The translations under genes were made by a program, and so were the position numbers. Shown one piece after another: positions 55,225 to 64,000 of a DNA stretch of 64,000 bases. The DNA is from Chondrus crispus. Taxonomy: Eukaryota; Rhodophyta; Florideophyceae; Gigartinales; Gigartinaceae. The notes below the pieces were generated by a model, which was not told the DNA's origin, did not search any database, and saw only the letters and a program-made list of their open reading frames with translations. Position 1 is the stretch's first letter. Each line of letters starts with the position of its first letter. The DNA lies in the NCBI RefSeq assembly GCF_000350225.1, contig NW_005179031.1:30235-94234 (forward strand), read 5' to 3'.

Positions 55225-55751
55225 TCAGCAACTGCTCGTTGGGATCGGAGCGGTATTGAGAGCGACAGAGCAATGGAGGCAGGCCCTCGTCCAGCAGAAT
55301 GATGCATGGTAAGACATGTGATGAATGTGCTCCACTACGCTTCGTCCATACCCAAGAAAATCTTGAGAATCCTTGGCATCAGGGTTCGTCTGTACCATAC
55401 TCCATACTTCTGTACGTACACTGGGTCTCCAGCAATATACACCCGATATCGCAGGTGCAAAATCTGAAGCATCATGAATTCCGGACGTCCATTGGCTAAA
55501 AGCGTAACCTGGTCCATTAATCCGGCCCACCGATTGGTCATCAAAACCACATCCGGCACCTTCTTGCATCCGACCATTCCGCAAGCTTCACGAAAGCACC
55601 TCTGCGTAGACACGAACATACATGACCAGCCTACTTTCTTGGTTTGGTGTCGAAGGGCAAGAAGGGACACGAAACGGCAAGACTCAACTTCGTACTGGTT
55701 CGTGTATGCCTGTCCCCAGGACGAGCCCTCGAAACAAAACCCCGTGGTCAC
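55225..55751 (-). pseudogene. PIF/Harbinger-like DDE transposase C-terminal remnant
   Basis: Reverse-strand reading gives RVYIAGDPVYVQKYGVW, resembling the YGDPAY block with the second catalytic Asp of DDE_Tnp_4 (Harbinger-type) transposases. After a frame change the sequence gives SQDFLGYGRSVVEHI, in the place of the R-x-x-VE segment holding the Glu. Upstream GRPEFM and earlier parts are weak. Broken and lacking the N-terminal half. Confidence 0.45.
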
Positions 55752-55776
55752 TTAAGTCGCGCCTCTCATCGTTGGG

Positions 55777-56139
55777 ATGACCGCATCGGAAAACGTTCCT
55801 CCGAATGCCCCCATGCGTCCATGCTGGAGATGTCGCAAGTGCCAGGCACTCCAGTCGAGAATTGAGACAGTTGGAAACGAATACGTGAGTGCCTCCGTCC
55901 TGCTATACAGTAGCGCATGATCTGTGGTTAAGTCGCCTTGTTAACAATCTAATCATTGCTTGTGCTCGTCCAAATTGTAGGATTCCATCCGAGAATATTT
56001 GCTTAAGGATGCAAAGCGGCAACCGCAGCAAGGGGCATGTGCGCCCATAGACGACGAATTGCGGGAACAGGTTACCCAGCTCCGCATTACCATAGACACT
56101 ATTGTCAGGAGTCAGCTCTTTGAAATTCTTGACTCCTAA
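55777..56139 (+). CDS. small two-exon gene, Cys-motif protein of 88 aa
   Basis: Exon 1 is 55,777-55,884 (36 codons) and exon 2 is 55,981-56,139 (52 codons plus TAA). The 96-nt intron has a consensus donor GTGAGT and acceptor TTGTAG in phase 0. An in-frame TAA at 55,753 lies just upstream of the first ATG. The protein has a CWRCRKC motif (residues 16-22), then a helical, charged region with IETVGNEY at the splice site and a C-terminal DELREQVTQLRIT, DTIVRSQLFEILDS. The three Cys could bind metal with a partner. I do not recognise a family. Transcribed toward RPN1, tail to tail with 136 bp between the stops. Confidence rests on the splice sites and sustained coding on both sides. Confidence 0.55.
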
Positions 56140-56275
56140 GTAGTACTTCGTGGATGAATCCAGGCAAGGCGGGACGCACGCGCCTTTGTGTCATGGGCAG
56201 GCCTTTAGATCTCTTCCATTGTCCCGGGCGACTAGTTTACATGAATGTGCCATCAAAACGTATTTATTAGCAGAG

Positions 56276-59200
56276 TCAACTTGCTTTTGCATTGGCCGGT
56301 GCCGGATCTGTACTTGCTGGCCCTGATGCGCCCGCTCCAGACGATGAGCCAATGTCCATTGGTGTGTCTACAGGTTTAGTCATGGCTGCGGCAGCCTCGG
56401 CTAGGCCAGATTCGTCAACCCATTCAGGATTTTTCCGCAAAACTACAACACCCTCCAAAGATGCCGCACTAGTTAGGAATTGCTCTGTTGCCATCTCGCC
56501 TCTCTCCCCAGCTGCAAGCAAAACCGGAGTTGTATGCGTTTGGAACCCTGTGATAGACTTTGGCCGTCCCGCTTGACCCACGGTATCCACAGCTTGACCA
56601 ACGCGTACATTCGTCTCTTTGAATTCCATCTTTTCGTCCACTGTGAAAACCATCCTCGGCTTTGTTGCCAAGGCCAAGAAGTAGAGAAGGAAGTGATTCT
56701 TCCCAAAAACAGTACCTTTCATGTCCAGACACGAAAACAGCACAGTTAATATACCTCCTAGAGCTGTCTTGCTTTCGAGGAACCTTCCGTCACCGTAGAA
56801 TGGGCTCATAGTTACAAGACCCTTTCCAGCGTGAAGCACCCCTTGAGCGATTCGAACCAAGAAAAGGGATGAGGGTTCCTTCGAGTAATATACGGAAAGC
56901 TGTCGCAGTATTCCAGCAATCCTTGAGTTATTAGTTCCGGCGCCAATCAGTCCTAATGCAAAAATAGCTGACTGCGCGACGTCCATGTCCGAATCATGCG
57001 TGAACTTGGACAGTAGATCCATCAACGTTATTTTTGGATTGCTCACACTTAATAGACCGATTGCAAGAGGTACCACTCTTCGAATGACCGGATCACCATA
57101 TTGCAGAAGGTGATCAAATGTGCGGATAAGCATTTCTGCCCCGAGCTCTTCGCCCATCGACACCATAGCTAATCCTAATACCGCCACAGCTTGTTCAGCC
57201 GTGGCAATTCTCAAAGTCTCTTCGCTGCTCATTGTCCGTGATGTATCTGACCCGTCGTCATCGTTCGAAACACCAACAGAGTCTCCAGCGGCTTCGGCTT
57301 CGCTTCCAGCTTGATTACTGGCATCAGATCGCGACCCATTCGCACCCGTGCTGACATCGGGGTTGCCGTTACCTTGCCCTTGACCATTGGCGTCCACTTC
57401 ATCATCATTGTTGATGTCATTGGCAGGGTGCTCGCCGCAGATCCCAAGGAACTTTTGGACTTTTTCGACATTCCCGGAGCTGCAGTAAGCACATGCTTGA
57501 AGCGTAACTGAAGTAACTCGCCCGATGAGAGATTCTTCACCCACCATGGCCTTAATCAATTCGACGACGATCTCGGCAGCTTCTTGACGGCCCAAATACA
57601 AGAAACCGAGTGCCAGCGGTAAAAAGATCGGCAGCAGAGGTTCCTTCGACGTATCATAGGATTCCTTTCTATCGGAAAGCACTTGCAACAGCTCCATTGA
57701 CAGATCTTCGTCACCGGAACCTATATACACAAGGCCCAGAGCCAATGCGGCGATTGAAGCAGTGTCTTCGGGCATCTTCGGATCCATGAGCACCGGTAAA
57801 ACAACCTCCTTGACCTTCTGTTTGTTCGTGCCAGCATATGCCATAGCCAATCCGGCAATAGCACCGTGACGAATTGAGGGAATCGCCGAGGTCACGTCGT
57901 CCGACAACAGCCCCAACGCTGGATCCATTTCATGGCGAACATTTGCAGAGAGAATACCAATCGATAGCAACGAGCCGGCACGCACGTAATCTTGTTTCGC
58001 ATGCATGTACTTATCAACGTCTGCGAGACCACCGTCGACATCCCATAGCATAATCATACCTAAGGATGCGGTCGCTGACATTATACCGTGTTCCTTGTTT
58101 TTGTATATCCATCGAATACTGGAATCCATCATCAGCTTATCCTTGCCAAAGCCCATGTTGACGAAAGCGTTAACGAAAGTGCTCGCCAAGTTTGTTCTGG
58201 CTGACTCGTTTGCTGCAACTGAGGGTAAACGTGAGTCTAGTAGATGCGTTTTGTAGATGTCTTCAGGTACTTTGGGTTCCAAGACATCCAAATCCTTCGC
58301 AAGATGCAAAAATTGCTCAGAGAGCTTGATGTTACTCATGGCTGTTCGAAGATCGTCATCGTCCTCGACGTCCTCATCCAACAAAATACCAGCACGCCCT
58401 AAATCAAAAGCCAGCTGCAGTCTGACATGGTAATCAGAGTCCTTCGAGGCACCGGTATAGATTCTTTTGATGACGTCTAGGTCGCCGCGCCGAATGGCCA
58501 CCTCCATTGCCTCCGGCCGCTTGCCAACCTTCTCGTAGATCTCAGAAGCAACTTTTAAAACTTCTCCGGCTTCGTCCTGATCAGTTACGTAGTCCGAGCA
58601 AGACTTGAGGTACAAACACACTCGTGAATAGTTGTGTTCATCAGTGTGGACGACAAGCTTGTTGAGGGATTCGACTTCCATCAGTAGGTCGACAGCCTCC
58701 GGTTCGGCATTGGAAGAAATGAGAAACGGGACGATTTCACTGACAAGTGCATGGATTTCGTCGATTGTCGCGGGCGCAAGGATAAACTTGTCTGCGTCAC
58801 CATCCGTCTCTGTCGACGGGGCCGGTTCTCCATCGACCTGCATTTCATCTAGAATGTCCGTGAGTGTACGGAACTCGGTGGCAATCTCGCCAGCAAGATG
58901 ACGCACATATTCGTGCCCCCACAAATGCGGGGGGTCCTTCGAGCCGCGAAGCTTGAATCGGAGACTCTCGCAGTTGTCCTCATCGCCCATGGTCATCGCC
59001 AGCACGGATAGAATGTCGGCCAAGAAAACCTTGTTTGGACCATCCTTGAGATCGTTTGAGTAGTATTTTCTAAGGGGACCGAAATGCGGGCGTAGGAACT
59101 TGAGCGGCTTCGGGACAGAGGTCATAGAGGAAGTCGCGGAGCGGATCTCAGAGCGGATCGTCTCTAAAGCGAGCTTCTGGACGCCTTCATCGTGGTCCAT

Positions 59201-59353
59201 GGTGCGTAAAACCATTAGCTGGAGACGCTCCTTCAAGGCGCGGTCCTCCTCGGACAGTTCGGCATCCGGATCTTCTTCGGCTTTCCCTTTCTTCCCTGGC
59301 GGGGCAGGGCCGGAAGGCGGGTCGGCCTTCGGCTTATCGTCGGGTGTTGGCAT
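56276..59353 (-). CDS. PSMD2/RPN1: 26S proteasome non-ATPase regulatory subunit 2 (RPN1)
   Basis: Large scaffold of the 19S base that binds ubiquitin and ubiquitin-like shuttle proteins and the deubiquitinase Ubp6. Intronless, about 1,025 aa with the start at MPTPDDKPKA (59,353); the frame is open to a Met at 59,425, but those 24 extra residues (hydrophobic LFILLPASFL) are unlike the family, so I prefer the inner Met. Visible: acidic/KEKE N-terminus with ELSEEDRALKERL; SMTSVPKPLKFLRPHFG and GHEYVRHLAGEIA, nearly invariant in RPN1; the PC-repeat toroid from about residue 430 (ASLGMIMLWDVDGG, AGSLLSIGIL, RHGAIAGLAMAYAG, ASIAALALGLVYIGSGD, LPLALGFLYLG), an acidic insertion between repeats (NDINNDDEVD to SNDDDGSDT), a second PC set (VPLAIGLLSVSNPK, SAIFALGLIGAGTNN) and the C-terminal domain with LVTMSPFYGDGRF and FQTHTTPVLLAAGERGE. 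A Ser/Ala/Pro tail ends it. Shares a 522-bp divergent promoter region with the FAM98-like gene. Confidence 0.97.
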   Translation of the reverse strand: MPTPDDKPKADPPSGPAPPGKKGKAEEDPDAELSEEDRALKERLQLMVLRTMDHDEGVQKLALETIRSEIRSATSSMTSVPKPLKFLRPHFGPLRKYYSNDLKDGPNKVFLADILSVLAMTMGDEDNCESLRFKLRGSKDPPHLWGHEYVRHLAGEIATEFRTLTDILDEMQVDGEPAPSTETDGDADKFILAPATIDEIHALVSEIVPFLISSNAEPEAVDLLMEVESLNKLVVHTDEHNYSRVCLYLKSCSDYVTDQDEAGEVLKVASEIYEKVGKRPEAMEVAIRRGDLDVIKRIYTGASKDSDYHVRLQLAFDLGRAGILLDEDVEDDDDLRTAMSNIKLSEQFLHLAKDLDVLEPKVPEDIYKTHLLDSRLPSVAANESARTNLASTFVNAFVNMGFGKDKLMMDSSIRWIYKNKEHGIMSATASLGMIMLWDVDGGLADVDKYMHAKQDYVRAGSLLSIGILSANVRHEMDPALGLLSDDVTSAIPSIRHGAIAGLAMAYAGTNKQKVKEVVLPVLMDPKMPEDTASIAALALGLVYIGSGDEDLSMELLQVLSDRKESYDTSKEPLLPIFLPLALGFLYLGRQEAAEIVVELIKAMVGEESLIGRVTSVTLQACAYCSSGNVEKVQKFLGICGEHPANDINNDDEVDANGQGQGNGNPDVSTGANGSRSDASNQAGSEAEAAGDSVGVSNDDDGSDTSRTMSSEETLRIATAEQAVAVLGLAMVSMGEELGAEMLIRTFDHLLQYGDPVIRRVVPLAIGLLSVSNPKITLMDLLSKFTHDSDMDVAQSAIFALGLIGAGTNNSRIAGILRQLSVYYSKEPSSLFLVRIAQGVLHAGKGLVTMSPFYGDGRFLESKTALGGILTVLFSCLDMKGTVFGKNHFLLYFLALATKPRMVFTVDEKMEFKETNVRVGQAVDTVGQAGRPKSITGFQTHTTPVLLAAGERGEMATEQFLTSAASLEGVVVLRKNPEWVDESGLAEAAAAMTKPVDTPMDIGSSSGAGASGPASTDPAPANAKAS

Positions 59354-59875
59354 CTTGGGATCCAGATACGGCGGTTCGTTCAAGAATGAAGCGGGCAGTA
59401 AGATAAACAAGATCGCTTTATTCACGATGGATTAGTTCTTGGTGAGGTAGAGGGATTGCGAATGCAGGAGTGTTCGCTTCAGCTGCAATTGGCGCAATGG
59501 AGGTGGTACAGAGTGATGGAGCAGGAACGCTGGAGCCATAGGTTTCGATCAAGTTCAACGCATTACAGCCAATAGCTTACACTACATTACTCAGATCTGG
59601 GATCCATTCTCACGAAGTGACTTCTAGACGTTTCTACGCTTCTAGAGCATCGTGTACACGGGCAACAGCTATTGAATTTGACCTTTTGATCCATGTCTTT
59701 TGCTTGCCATGGCTTGAGGGAACCAGCGAAGCAACAGAAGTTAGAGCTATCTCGGACGGTCGTATGTGACATGATAAAGCTCACCTCGTCTTGGCATCGC
59801 GGCAGTCGCACCATTCGCTGAGCACGCTCGTTACGATCGTCCACAACCGAGCAAACACCTCGCAAGTGTACCCCA
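59354..59875. promoter_or_regulatory. divergent intergenic region, RPN1 and FAM98-like
   Basis: The two genes run away from each other over 522 bp, so both promoters must lie here (or 450 bp if RPN1 starts at 59,425). No clear TATA box is seen. A short ACATTACAGCC/ACTACATTAC patch lies near 59,560-59,590. Confidence 0.4.
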
Positions 59876-60823
59876 ATGGCGTCCGAAAGACGTCTCAAGG
59901 AATCCCTTGAAGCCCTTGGTCTCCTCACCCCGTCCGACCCTGCCCCTACCACCCCAACGCTCTACCCGTCGATAGCTTGCACTATTGCGGAGGAACTCGA
60001 CCCTTCCTTCCCACCGACACCCCCTGACCTTGAGTCCCACCTCGAGCCCCTTCTACGACGCCTGGGCTACTTGGGGGACCCAGCTTCCCCCCTTCCTGTC
60101 CTCTCATTCTTGTCCTCTGCCCTTTGCGCACACCGCATCCTCGCCTCGCGCGACGTACAGGCCAAGCTCCCGGCAGATAATCGCGACGTCATCCTCGCCG
60201 CCGCTGTCTCCCGCCTGCAGGCCGCCATTCCGCACCCGCATCGTGCGGCGCCGGAGGATGCCGAGCAGCTTGCGGCATTGATGCAGTCGCTGAGTTTAGC
60301 AGTGGAGAAGCAGGTTGCAGAGTCTGCTGGCGTCGATACGCTGTTTGGGCGCCGACTGTTGGATGAAGAAGAGGTCGCGATGGAGGCCGGCGCTTGTGAG
60401 AGCTTGCGGAGAGAGTTGGTGAAGGAACATGATTTGCGGAAGCGGCTCATGCTGCATCGCTTCGAAGTAACTGTCGGCGCGTTCTCGCAGAGTGAACGTG
60501 CGGACAATACCAAGTTTGACACAATCATGGAGGGGGTGCGGCAGCTGGCGGGGGAGCAGGGGGAGGTGTCTCACTTTGAAGTTTTGGCTGCGAGGGAGTG
60601 GGCGCTGAGACCGGAACGCGCGGTGGCGAGCATGGATGAGAGCGGGGTTAAAAATGTTGTCATGGGGAGCGTGCCGGATAGAGGTGGGCGGATTGGGAGA
60701 GGGGCTGGCGCAAAGATGCCCGGCTTCAGGGCCAGGATTCCGTTAACAAATGACCAGGGGAAGGGGAAAAAAGGAAAAGATTGGAAGGGGAAGGGCGGCA
60801 AGCGGCAAAGAGGGCGGGTGTAG
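59876..60823 (+). CDS. FAM98-family protein
   Basis: 315 aa, intronless, from MASERRLKESLEALGLL. In animals FAM98 proteins are part of the tRNA-ligase complex (RTCB, DDX1, CGI-99, ashwin) and bind RNA; that role here is inferred. Evidence: the N-terminal helical domain with a short predicted order like FAM98 (ESLEALGLL, LESHLEPLLRRLGY, FLSSALCAHRIL); the signature run LRKRLMLHRFEVTVGAFSQS-ERA (FAM98A has RRKLLIKRLDVTVQSF-SDRA); HFEVLAAREW; and VVMGSVPDRGGR, which matches the VLMGRVPDRGGR hallmark almost exactly. The C-terminus is short, Gly/Lys/Arg-rich, the counterpart of the long RGG tail of animal proteins. Confidence 0.85.
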   Translation: MASERRLKESLEALGLLTPSDPAPTTPTLYPSIACTIAEELDPSFPPTPPDLESHLEPLLRRLGYLGDPASPLPVLSFLSSALCAHRILASRDVQAKLPADNRDVILAAAVSRLQAAIPHPHRAAPEDAEQLAALMQSLSLAVEKQVAESAGVDTLFGRRLLDEEEVAMEAGACESLRRELVKEHDLRKRLMLHRFEVTVGAFSQSERADNTKFDTIMEGVRQLAGEQGEVSHFEVLAAREWALRPERAVASMDESGVKNVVMGSVPDRGGRIGRGAGAKMPGFRARIPLTNDQGKGKKGKDWKGKGGKRQRGRV

Positions 60824-61658
60824 TGACTTGAAGATGACAGGATGCCGAGAAGCAGTTCATTCAGCTCTTGCATGCTCGTGAGTGTATGCTTGTGCTGGTG
60901 GGTTCATATATGGTACTGCACGTTGAAGGTAGAACTACACAGTACCGTAACAAGCTGTTCTACCATCTGATATTGGTGATATGAGAACGCTGCAGAAGCG
61001 AATCTTCTGGCCTTCAACGTAAGTGCCTGGAGCCGCCAACCACGTGGAGATCCATCCGCATGCTGCCTACCGAGAAGCGCAGACGACTTTCCTGTCAACA
61101 TTTTGGTCACTTCACGTTAGCCGAGCCTCGGTACTCAAGCGGCCACATCGCATGGTTTTCATCCAGCTCTTGGGAGGCGCGTCTGCTATACGGTAGAAAG
61201 GAGCACCATCAAGTTTTGAGTATATTCTTTGACGTGTATACAGCGGTTGACGTCTTTGTGGATTCAGAAAAACGTTGTCGGGTAGCTCTTTATAATCGTT
61301 ATGTTCTGAAACAGAGCTGTTCGTTCGTTTGCGTGCATTCTTATAAAGCCAACAAATACGCACTCTGTCGTTGTGCAAAGTTCGGCAATTGTCTCTCAAG
61401 CTTCGAATGTAATGAGAATGATCATGCATGCAACCCAAGGCGCCTCTGGCACGTCTTGCACGTAGCGGATGTCCGGAAGCCGTAAATATGTATCACAGAA
61501 TGTGCCTGTTGTTCCAGTGCCAGCGGCGAAAGGTGGAAAATTTCTGCTCACCCCCGCAATCACGAAGGGCATCGTTTTCAATGAAACCGTATACTACATT
61601 TGTGTGGGTGAGGTGATGTATGGAGACAAACCTGTTTTCTCGCAGCGAAAAAAAAAAG
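60824..61658. other. intergenic region downstream of FAM98-like gene
   Basis: About 830 bp. Short ORFs occur on both strands (for example 61,060-61,485 and 61,469-61,759 on +) but none shows a recognisable family or clear coding character. A run of ten A lies at about 61,649-61,658, next to the end of the following reverse-strand gene. Confidence 0.45.
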
Positions 61659-62478
61659 TTACGAACCCGATTGTCTATGCTCTTTCTCACCCATTGCTTC
61701 CCTCACCACCGATCGCAGAGCGCTGCGCCTCTCGTCATCTTGTTCAGCAACTTCAATGAGGCGTTCCATTTCCTCCCAATCCACACCAGCCTGCTTTGCC
61801 ACCCCGGCGATGAGCCGTGCGCTCATTTCCCTTTCTCCTTCGGCGTCGTTCAGCGAGACGTCCTGCACAGACTCTCGCAGGATATTCGCAGCAAGCCGTC
61901 GACCGGGCCCCGATTCTTCCCTCGCGGGTAGCATTGACTCTGCTTTCGTGAGGATGCGCTCTTTCAACTCACCCGCCCTTTCCGCAGAGGACCCCTCCCG
62001 CAATGCCACCCCCTCGGGCAAGTTAGATGCAGAATCTGACTCTATGGACAAGCCACGTGCTGCTACAGCCTGACGCACCAACTCGCCGCGCTTCTTGTAC
62101 GAATCTGCTACTGCATTGGCGCTCTGCACGCGAGCGTTAGCTCTCGCCGTTTGCATCCTGAGCACCGTCTATCGTGGCAAGCCATACGTCGCAAAAGTCA
62201 GTGATTTCTGTGGCGCAAACGGCCCCGCGGCGCAAGTCTCCAAATGAAGCGCCCGTGTGCGCCGAACGTACTCTCTCAATCTGTGCCTTCTGCACCTCTG
62301 ACAAGACGCGCGCGCGCACAGCGGCGCGCTTGAGCTTGAGTGCCGAGCGATGCTCCGCCCGCTTCAATACGCGGTATGCATGCATGGCCTCTGAGGTGCG
62401 CTGGTATAGCAGGGTCCGCTGCAGGAAGCGCAGCATGGTGATCGCCGCGAAGAGAGACCCCGCAGGTCGTCGAGCCAA
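61659..62478 (-). CDS. hypothetical helical protein, two exons
   Basis: Exon 1: 62,478-62,272 (69 codons). Intron: 62,271-62,169, 103 nt, with donor GTACGT and acceptor GATAG. Exon 2: 62,168-61,659 (169 codons plus stop). The splice restores one frame: KAQIER joins TVLRMQTARANARVQ. Total 238 aa. The N-terminus is Arg-rich (MARRPAGSLFAAITMLRFLQ; a second Met at residue 15). The central part is a long, charged, probably coiled helix, and the C-terminus is acidic (GVDWEEMERLIEVAEQDDERR). The layout (basic helix, LRM-x-R-x-A-V block, acidic C-terminal helix) faintly recalls ESCRT-III/CHMP proteins, but I cannot support that. Two unspliced overlapping ORFs would be the alternative. Confidence 0.5.
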
Positions 62479-62978
62479 CGATTGCGGAGATGGAAGTACT
62501 GCGCCACAGAAGGGGTATCTGCTGCGATGTTAATGAGAGTGAAGAGAGTGGCGAAATTGAGGGGATGGGATGTGAATCATACCACCGATGATTGTGCGTT
62601 GGGAAATTTTGCAGATTGGATCAGGAACGAGGAAGGTTGCTTTCGACACTGTCAGAGTACATTGTTGTTGTTTATTTCGGCGACGCCACCTCTCTGCACG
62701 AGCCTCTTGCCTTTCTGCATGAAGCCGCGGGCTTCCTTCAAGAAGAAGAAAAGTTAGGAGACATGCAAAGTTATCCCTGGCCAGAAGGATACAAGCTCAA
62801 AGAGCTAATTACAATGCTGTATTGTAGGAATAGGGGACGAGAGTGATTTGCAAAAAATTATTTTTTTATTCCCGTTGAAGAAAAATTTTCCGGCGGCGCC
62901 GAGAGACAAAGCATTGCTTGCACCTCAATTAGTTTACCGAAGGCTGATTTCTGTCCGGCGCAAGAAAACGGGTTCAAC
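62479..62978. other. intergenic region, divergent promoters
   Basis: 500 bp between the reverse-strand hypothetical gene and TRM112, so it should hold both promoters. Short + strand ORFs here look like chance. An A/T run lies at 62,852-62,870. Confidence 0.4.
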
Positions 62979-63416
62979 ATGCGTCTGCTAACGCACAACA
63001 TGCTGCAATGCCCGCGAACGCTGGCGTACCCGCTGGAGCTGGAGATCGAGACGTGCGACGAGGTAGACGTGGAGTACTCTGCGGCGTTTATCCGACGGAT
63101 GCTACCGCGGGTGAACTGGGAGGTGTTCCTGGCGGCGGCGAAGCAAATCCCGGACGCCGAGCTAGTGGGCATGCTGCCGGCGGTGGCGCCGGGGGACGAC
63201 GCGCCGGATGACGGGGACGTGCTCAAGGCCGTGCATCGAGCGCTGCTGCAGTGGCACGTGGTCGACGGGAAGCTGTCCGCCGACGGCGTGCGCTATACTG
63301 TGAGTAATGGGATTCCCAACTTGGTCATCACTGAAGTACGGAAGGAGGACGCGAGGGAGGATGGGGAGGATGGGGAGGATGAGGTGATGCAGGATGACGG
63401 GAAGAGCGCGGAGTGA
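62979..63416 (+). CDS. TRM112: TRM112-like methyltransferase activator
   Basis: 145 aa from MRLLTHNMLQC, which matches the family start (MKLLTHNLL). TRM112 is the obligate partner of several methyltransferases acting on tRNA, 18S rRNA (Bud23) and the release factor eRF1 (Mtq2). Key parts: LTHNML; EYSAAFIRRMLPRVNWEVFLAAA (family F-x-x-M-x-P-K/R-V-x-W-x-x-F-L-x-A-A); the helical VLKAVHRALLQWHVVDGKL; and NGIPNLVITE (family GIPNML). Cysteines of the zinc site seen in yeast are absent except Cys11, as in several other eukaryotes. The acidic Glu/Asp tail (EDGEDGEDEVMQDD) is longer than usual. Codon ACT at 63,297-63,299 is followed by GTGAGT, a consensus donor that would allow splicing to a duplicated end downstream. 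Confidence 0.92.
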   Translation: MRLLTHNMLQCPRTLAYPLELEIETCDEVDVEYSAAFIRRMLPRVNWEVFLAAAKQIPDAELVGMLPAVAPGDDAPDDGDVLKAVHRALLQWHVVDGKLSADGVRYTVSNGIPNLVITEVRKEDAREDGEDGEDEVMQDDGKSAE

Positions 63417-63479
63417 AAAGAGACGCGCACGCGGGAGGGAAGCAAATAGAAGATGCTCGTTTTCAAAATGGTCTCAATG

Positions 63480-63598
63480 CGCGACTAGGATTCAGGGCGC
63501 AAGTGCACCACATACCTCTTCGCTTCAAGGTGAGGAATGGGGTTCCGAACTTGGTTGATGTAGAGGTGCGGGAGGAGAAAAGCGAAGGTGGAGGATGA
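63480..63598 (+). repeat. duplicated 3' coding segment of TRM112, possible alternative last exon
   Basis: From 63,530 the sequence reads VRNGVPNLVDVEVREEKSEGGG and stops at 63,596-63,598, parallel to VSNGIPNLVITEVRKEDARE of TRM112 from 63,300. The DNA is also similar (GTGAGTAATGGGATTCC against GTGAGGAATGGGGTTCC). A pyrimidine-rich tract ending TTCAAG (63,524-63,529) could be an acceptor. Joining 63,299 to 63,530 keeps phase 0 and gives a shorter C-terminus without the acidic tail. Confidence 0.6.
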
Positions 63599-64000
63599 GG
63601 AGGGTGAACGGAAGAGGCTTTTTTTACGCAAAGAGGTCTCCAGTCCACGCCGTCACGGGTGTCGGGTAGGACCAGTGGTTCTGGTCTTGACAGCACACGT
63701 GTCGTTTCAGACGATGGGAACAAGTTTTCAACGTCGCCAGAAAGACAGGTTTTGGCATAGGTGTACAGGAGTCGCTCGATGCAAGAATAGAATAAGTGTG
63801 GTGGAGGCGTTGTGTCTTCTACAGTATTCTTTACGGAGGAAGTGCAGCACCGTATGACAAAGACAGAGAATCAGATGCAGTTGTGAGAGCGCCTTCGGTA
63901 TCCGCTGTTTGCTATTTTTCCGTTATTTAATCAAAACGTTTTTCAGTCGCTAATCAAAACCCACCACTGGAGATCGCAACAGTCACAATCCTTCCGCAGT
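63599..64000. other. terminal stretch without recognised gene
   Basis: 400 bp of mixed composition with only short chance ORFs. I see no homology or RNA gene. Confidence 0.4.

Noticed and set aside
61060-61485. 141-codon + strand frame downstream of the FAM98-like gene
   Set aside because: No recognisable motif, Cys/His scattered without pattern, most likely chance.
61469-61759. Short + strand frame starting MSGSRKYVSQNVP
   Set aside because: The first half looks coding-like (FLLTPAITKG, ETVYYICVGE), but it runs through an A-run into the antisense of another gene and no family or splice model could be supported.
1-64000. CRISPR arrays, rRNA or tRNA genes
   Set aside because: No regularly spaced repeat with unique spacers and no cloverleaf-forming sequence was recognised; the genes are eukaryotic. 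A dedicated tRNA scan was not possible.

Overview
The window looks like nuclear DNA of a eukaryote with compact, intron-poor genes set in a repeat-rich genome. A florideophyte red alga (a Chondrus-like genome) is my best guess, by inference only. Reasons: the host genes (proteasome RPN1, a FAM98 homologue, TRM112) have no or very few introns and are packed within about 8 kb, while the first ~53 kb is almost wholly nested LTR retrotransposons. Splice sites, where seen, are ordinary GT-AG with introns near 100 nt.

Layout. (1) 1-11,025: 3' part of a Ty3/gypsy chromovirus (copy A1): end of RNase H, integrase, chromodomain, spacer, a long ORF on the opposite strand (aORF), and the 3' LTR. A complete, young Ty1/copia element (5,028-9,640, 5-bp target duplication) sits inside the aORF. 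(2) 11,026-13,850: a decayed DUF7869-type gene and a stray P-type ATPase fragment. (3) 13,850-37,350: reverse-strand Ty3 elements of a second family: a gag/protease stub (D), a near full-length but broken element (E), and the 3' half of another (F) that shares one LTR with E. E and F also carry an antisense ORF between pol and the 3' LTR. (4) 37,351-50,520: a nearly complete copy (A2) of the first family, with gag, a possible -1 frameshift site, pol (one nonsense codon, one 10-nt deletion), spacer, intact 815-codon aORF and 3' LTR. (5) 50,521-53,206: pol of a third Ty3 lineage (G), cut by the A2 LTR. (6) 53,207-55,760: repeats and DNA-transposon remnants. (7) 55,777-64,000: host gene island with a new two-exon small gene, RPN1/PSMD2 (-), FAM98-like (+), a two-exon hypothetical gene (-), and TRM112 (+) with a duplicated terminal coding segment.

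The most unusual signal is the antisense ORF module. It occurs in two copies of family A, where a 14-codon block differs at 10 bases, all silent. It is bracketed by two near-identical polypurine-tract segments, and a second family has the same arrangement with a different protein. This suggests an accessory gene acquired between pol and the 3' LTR and kept under protein-level selection. Antisense ORFs at this position are known in some plant Tat-lineage elements (Grande, RIRE2, Retand types); whether these are related cannot be judged without a search.

All calls rest on reading the sequence and the translations. Identities and counts given were made by eye over the short stretches named.
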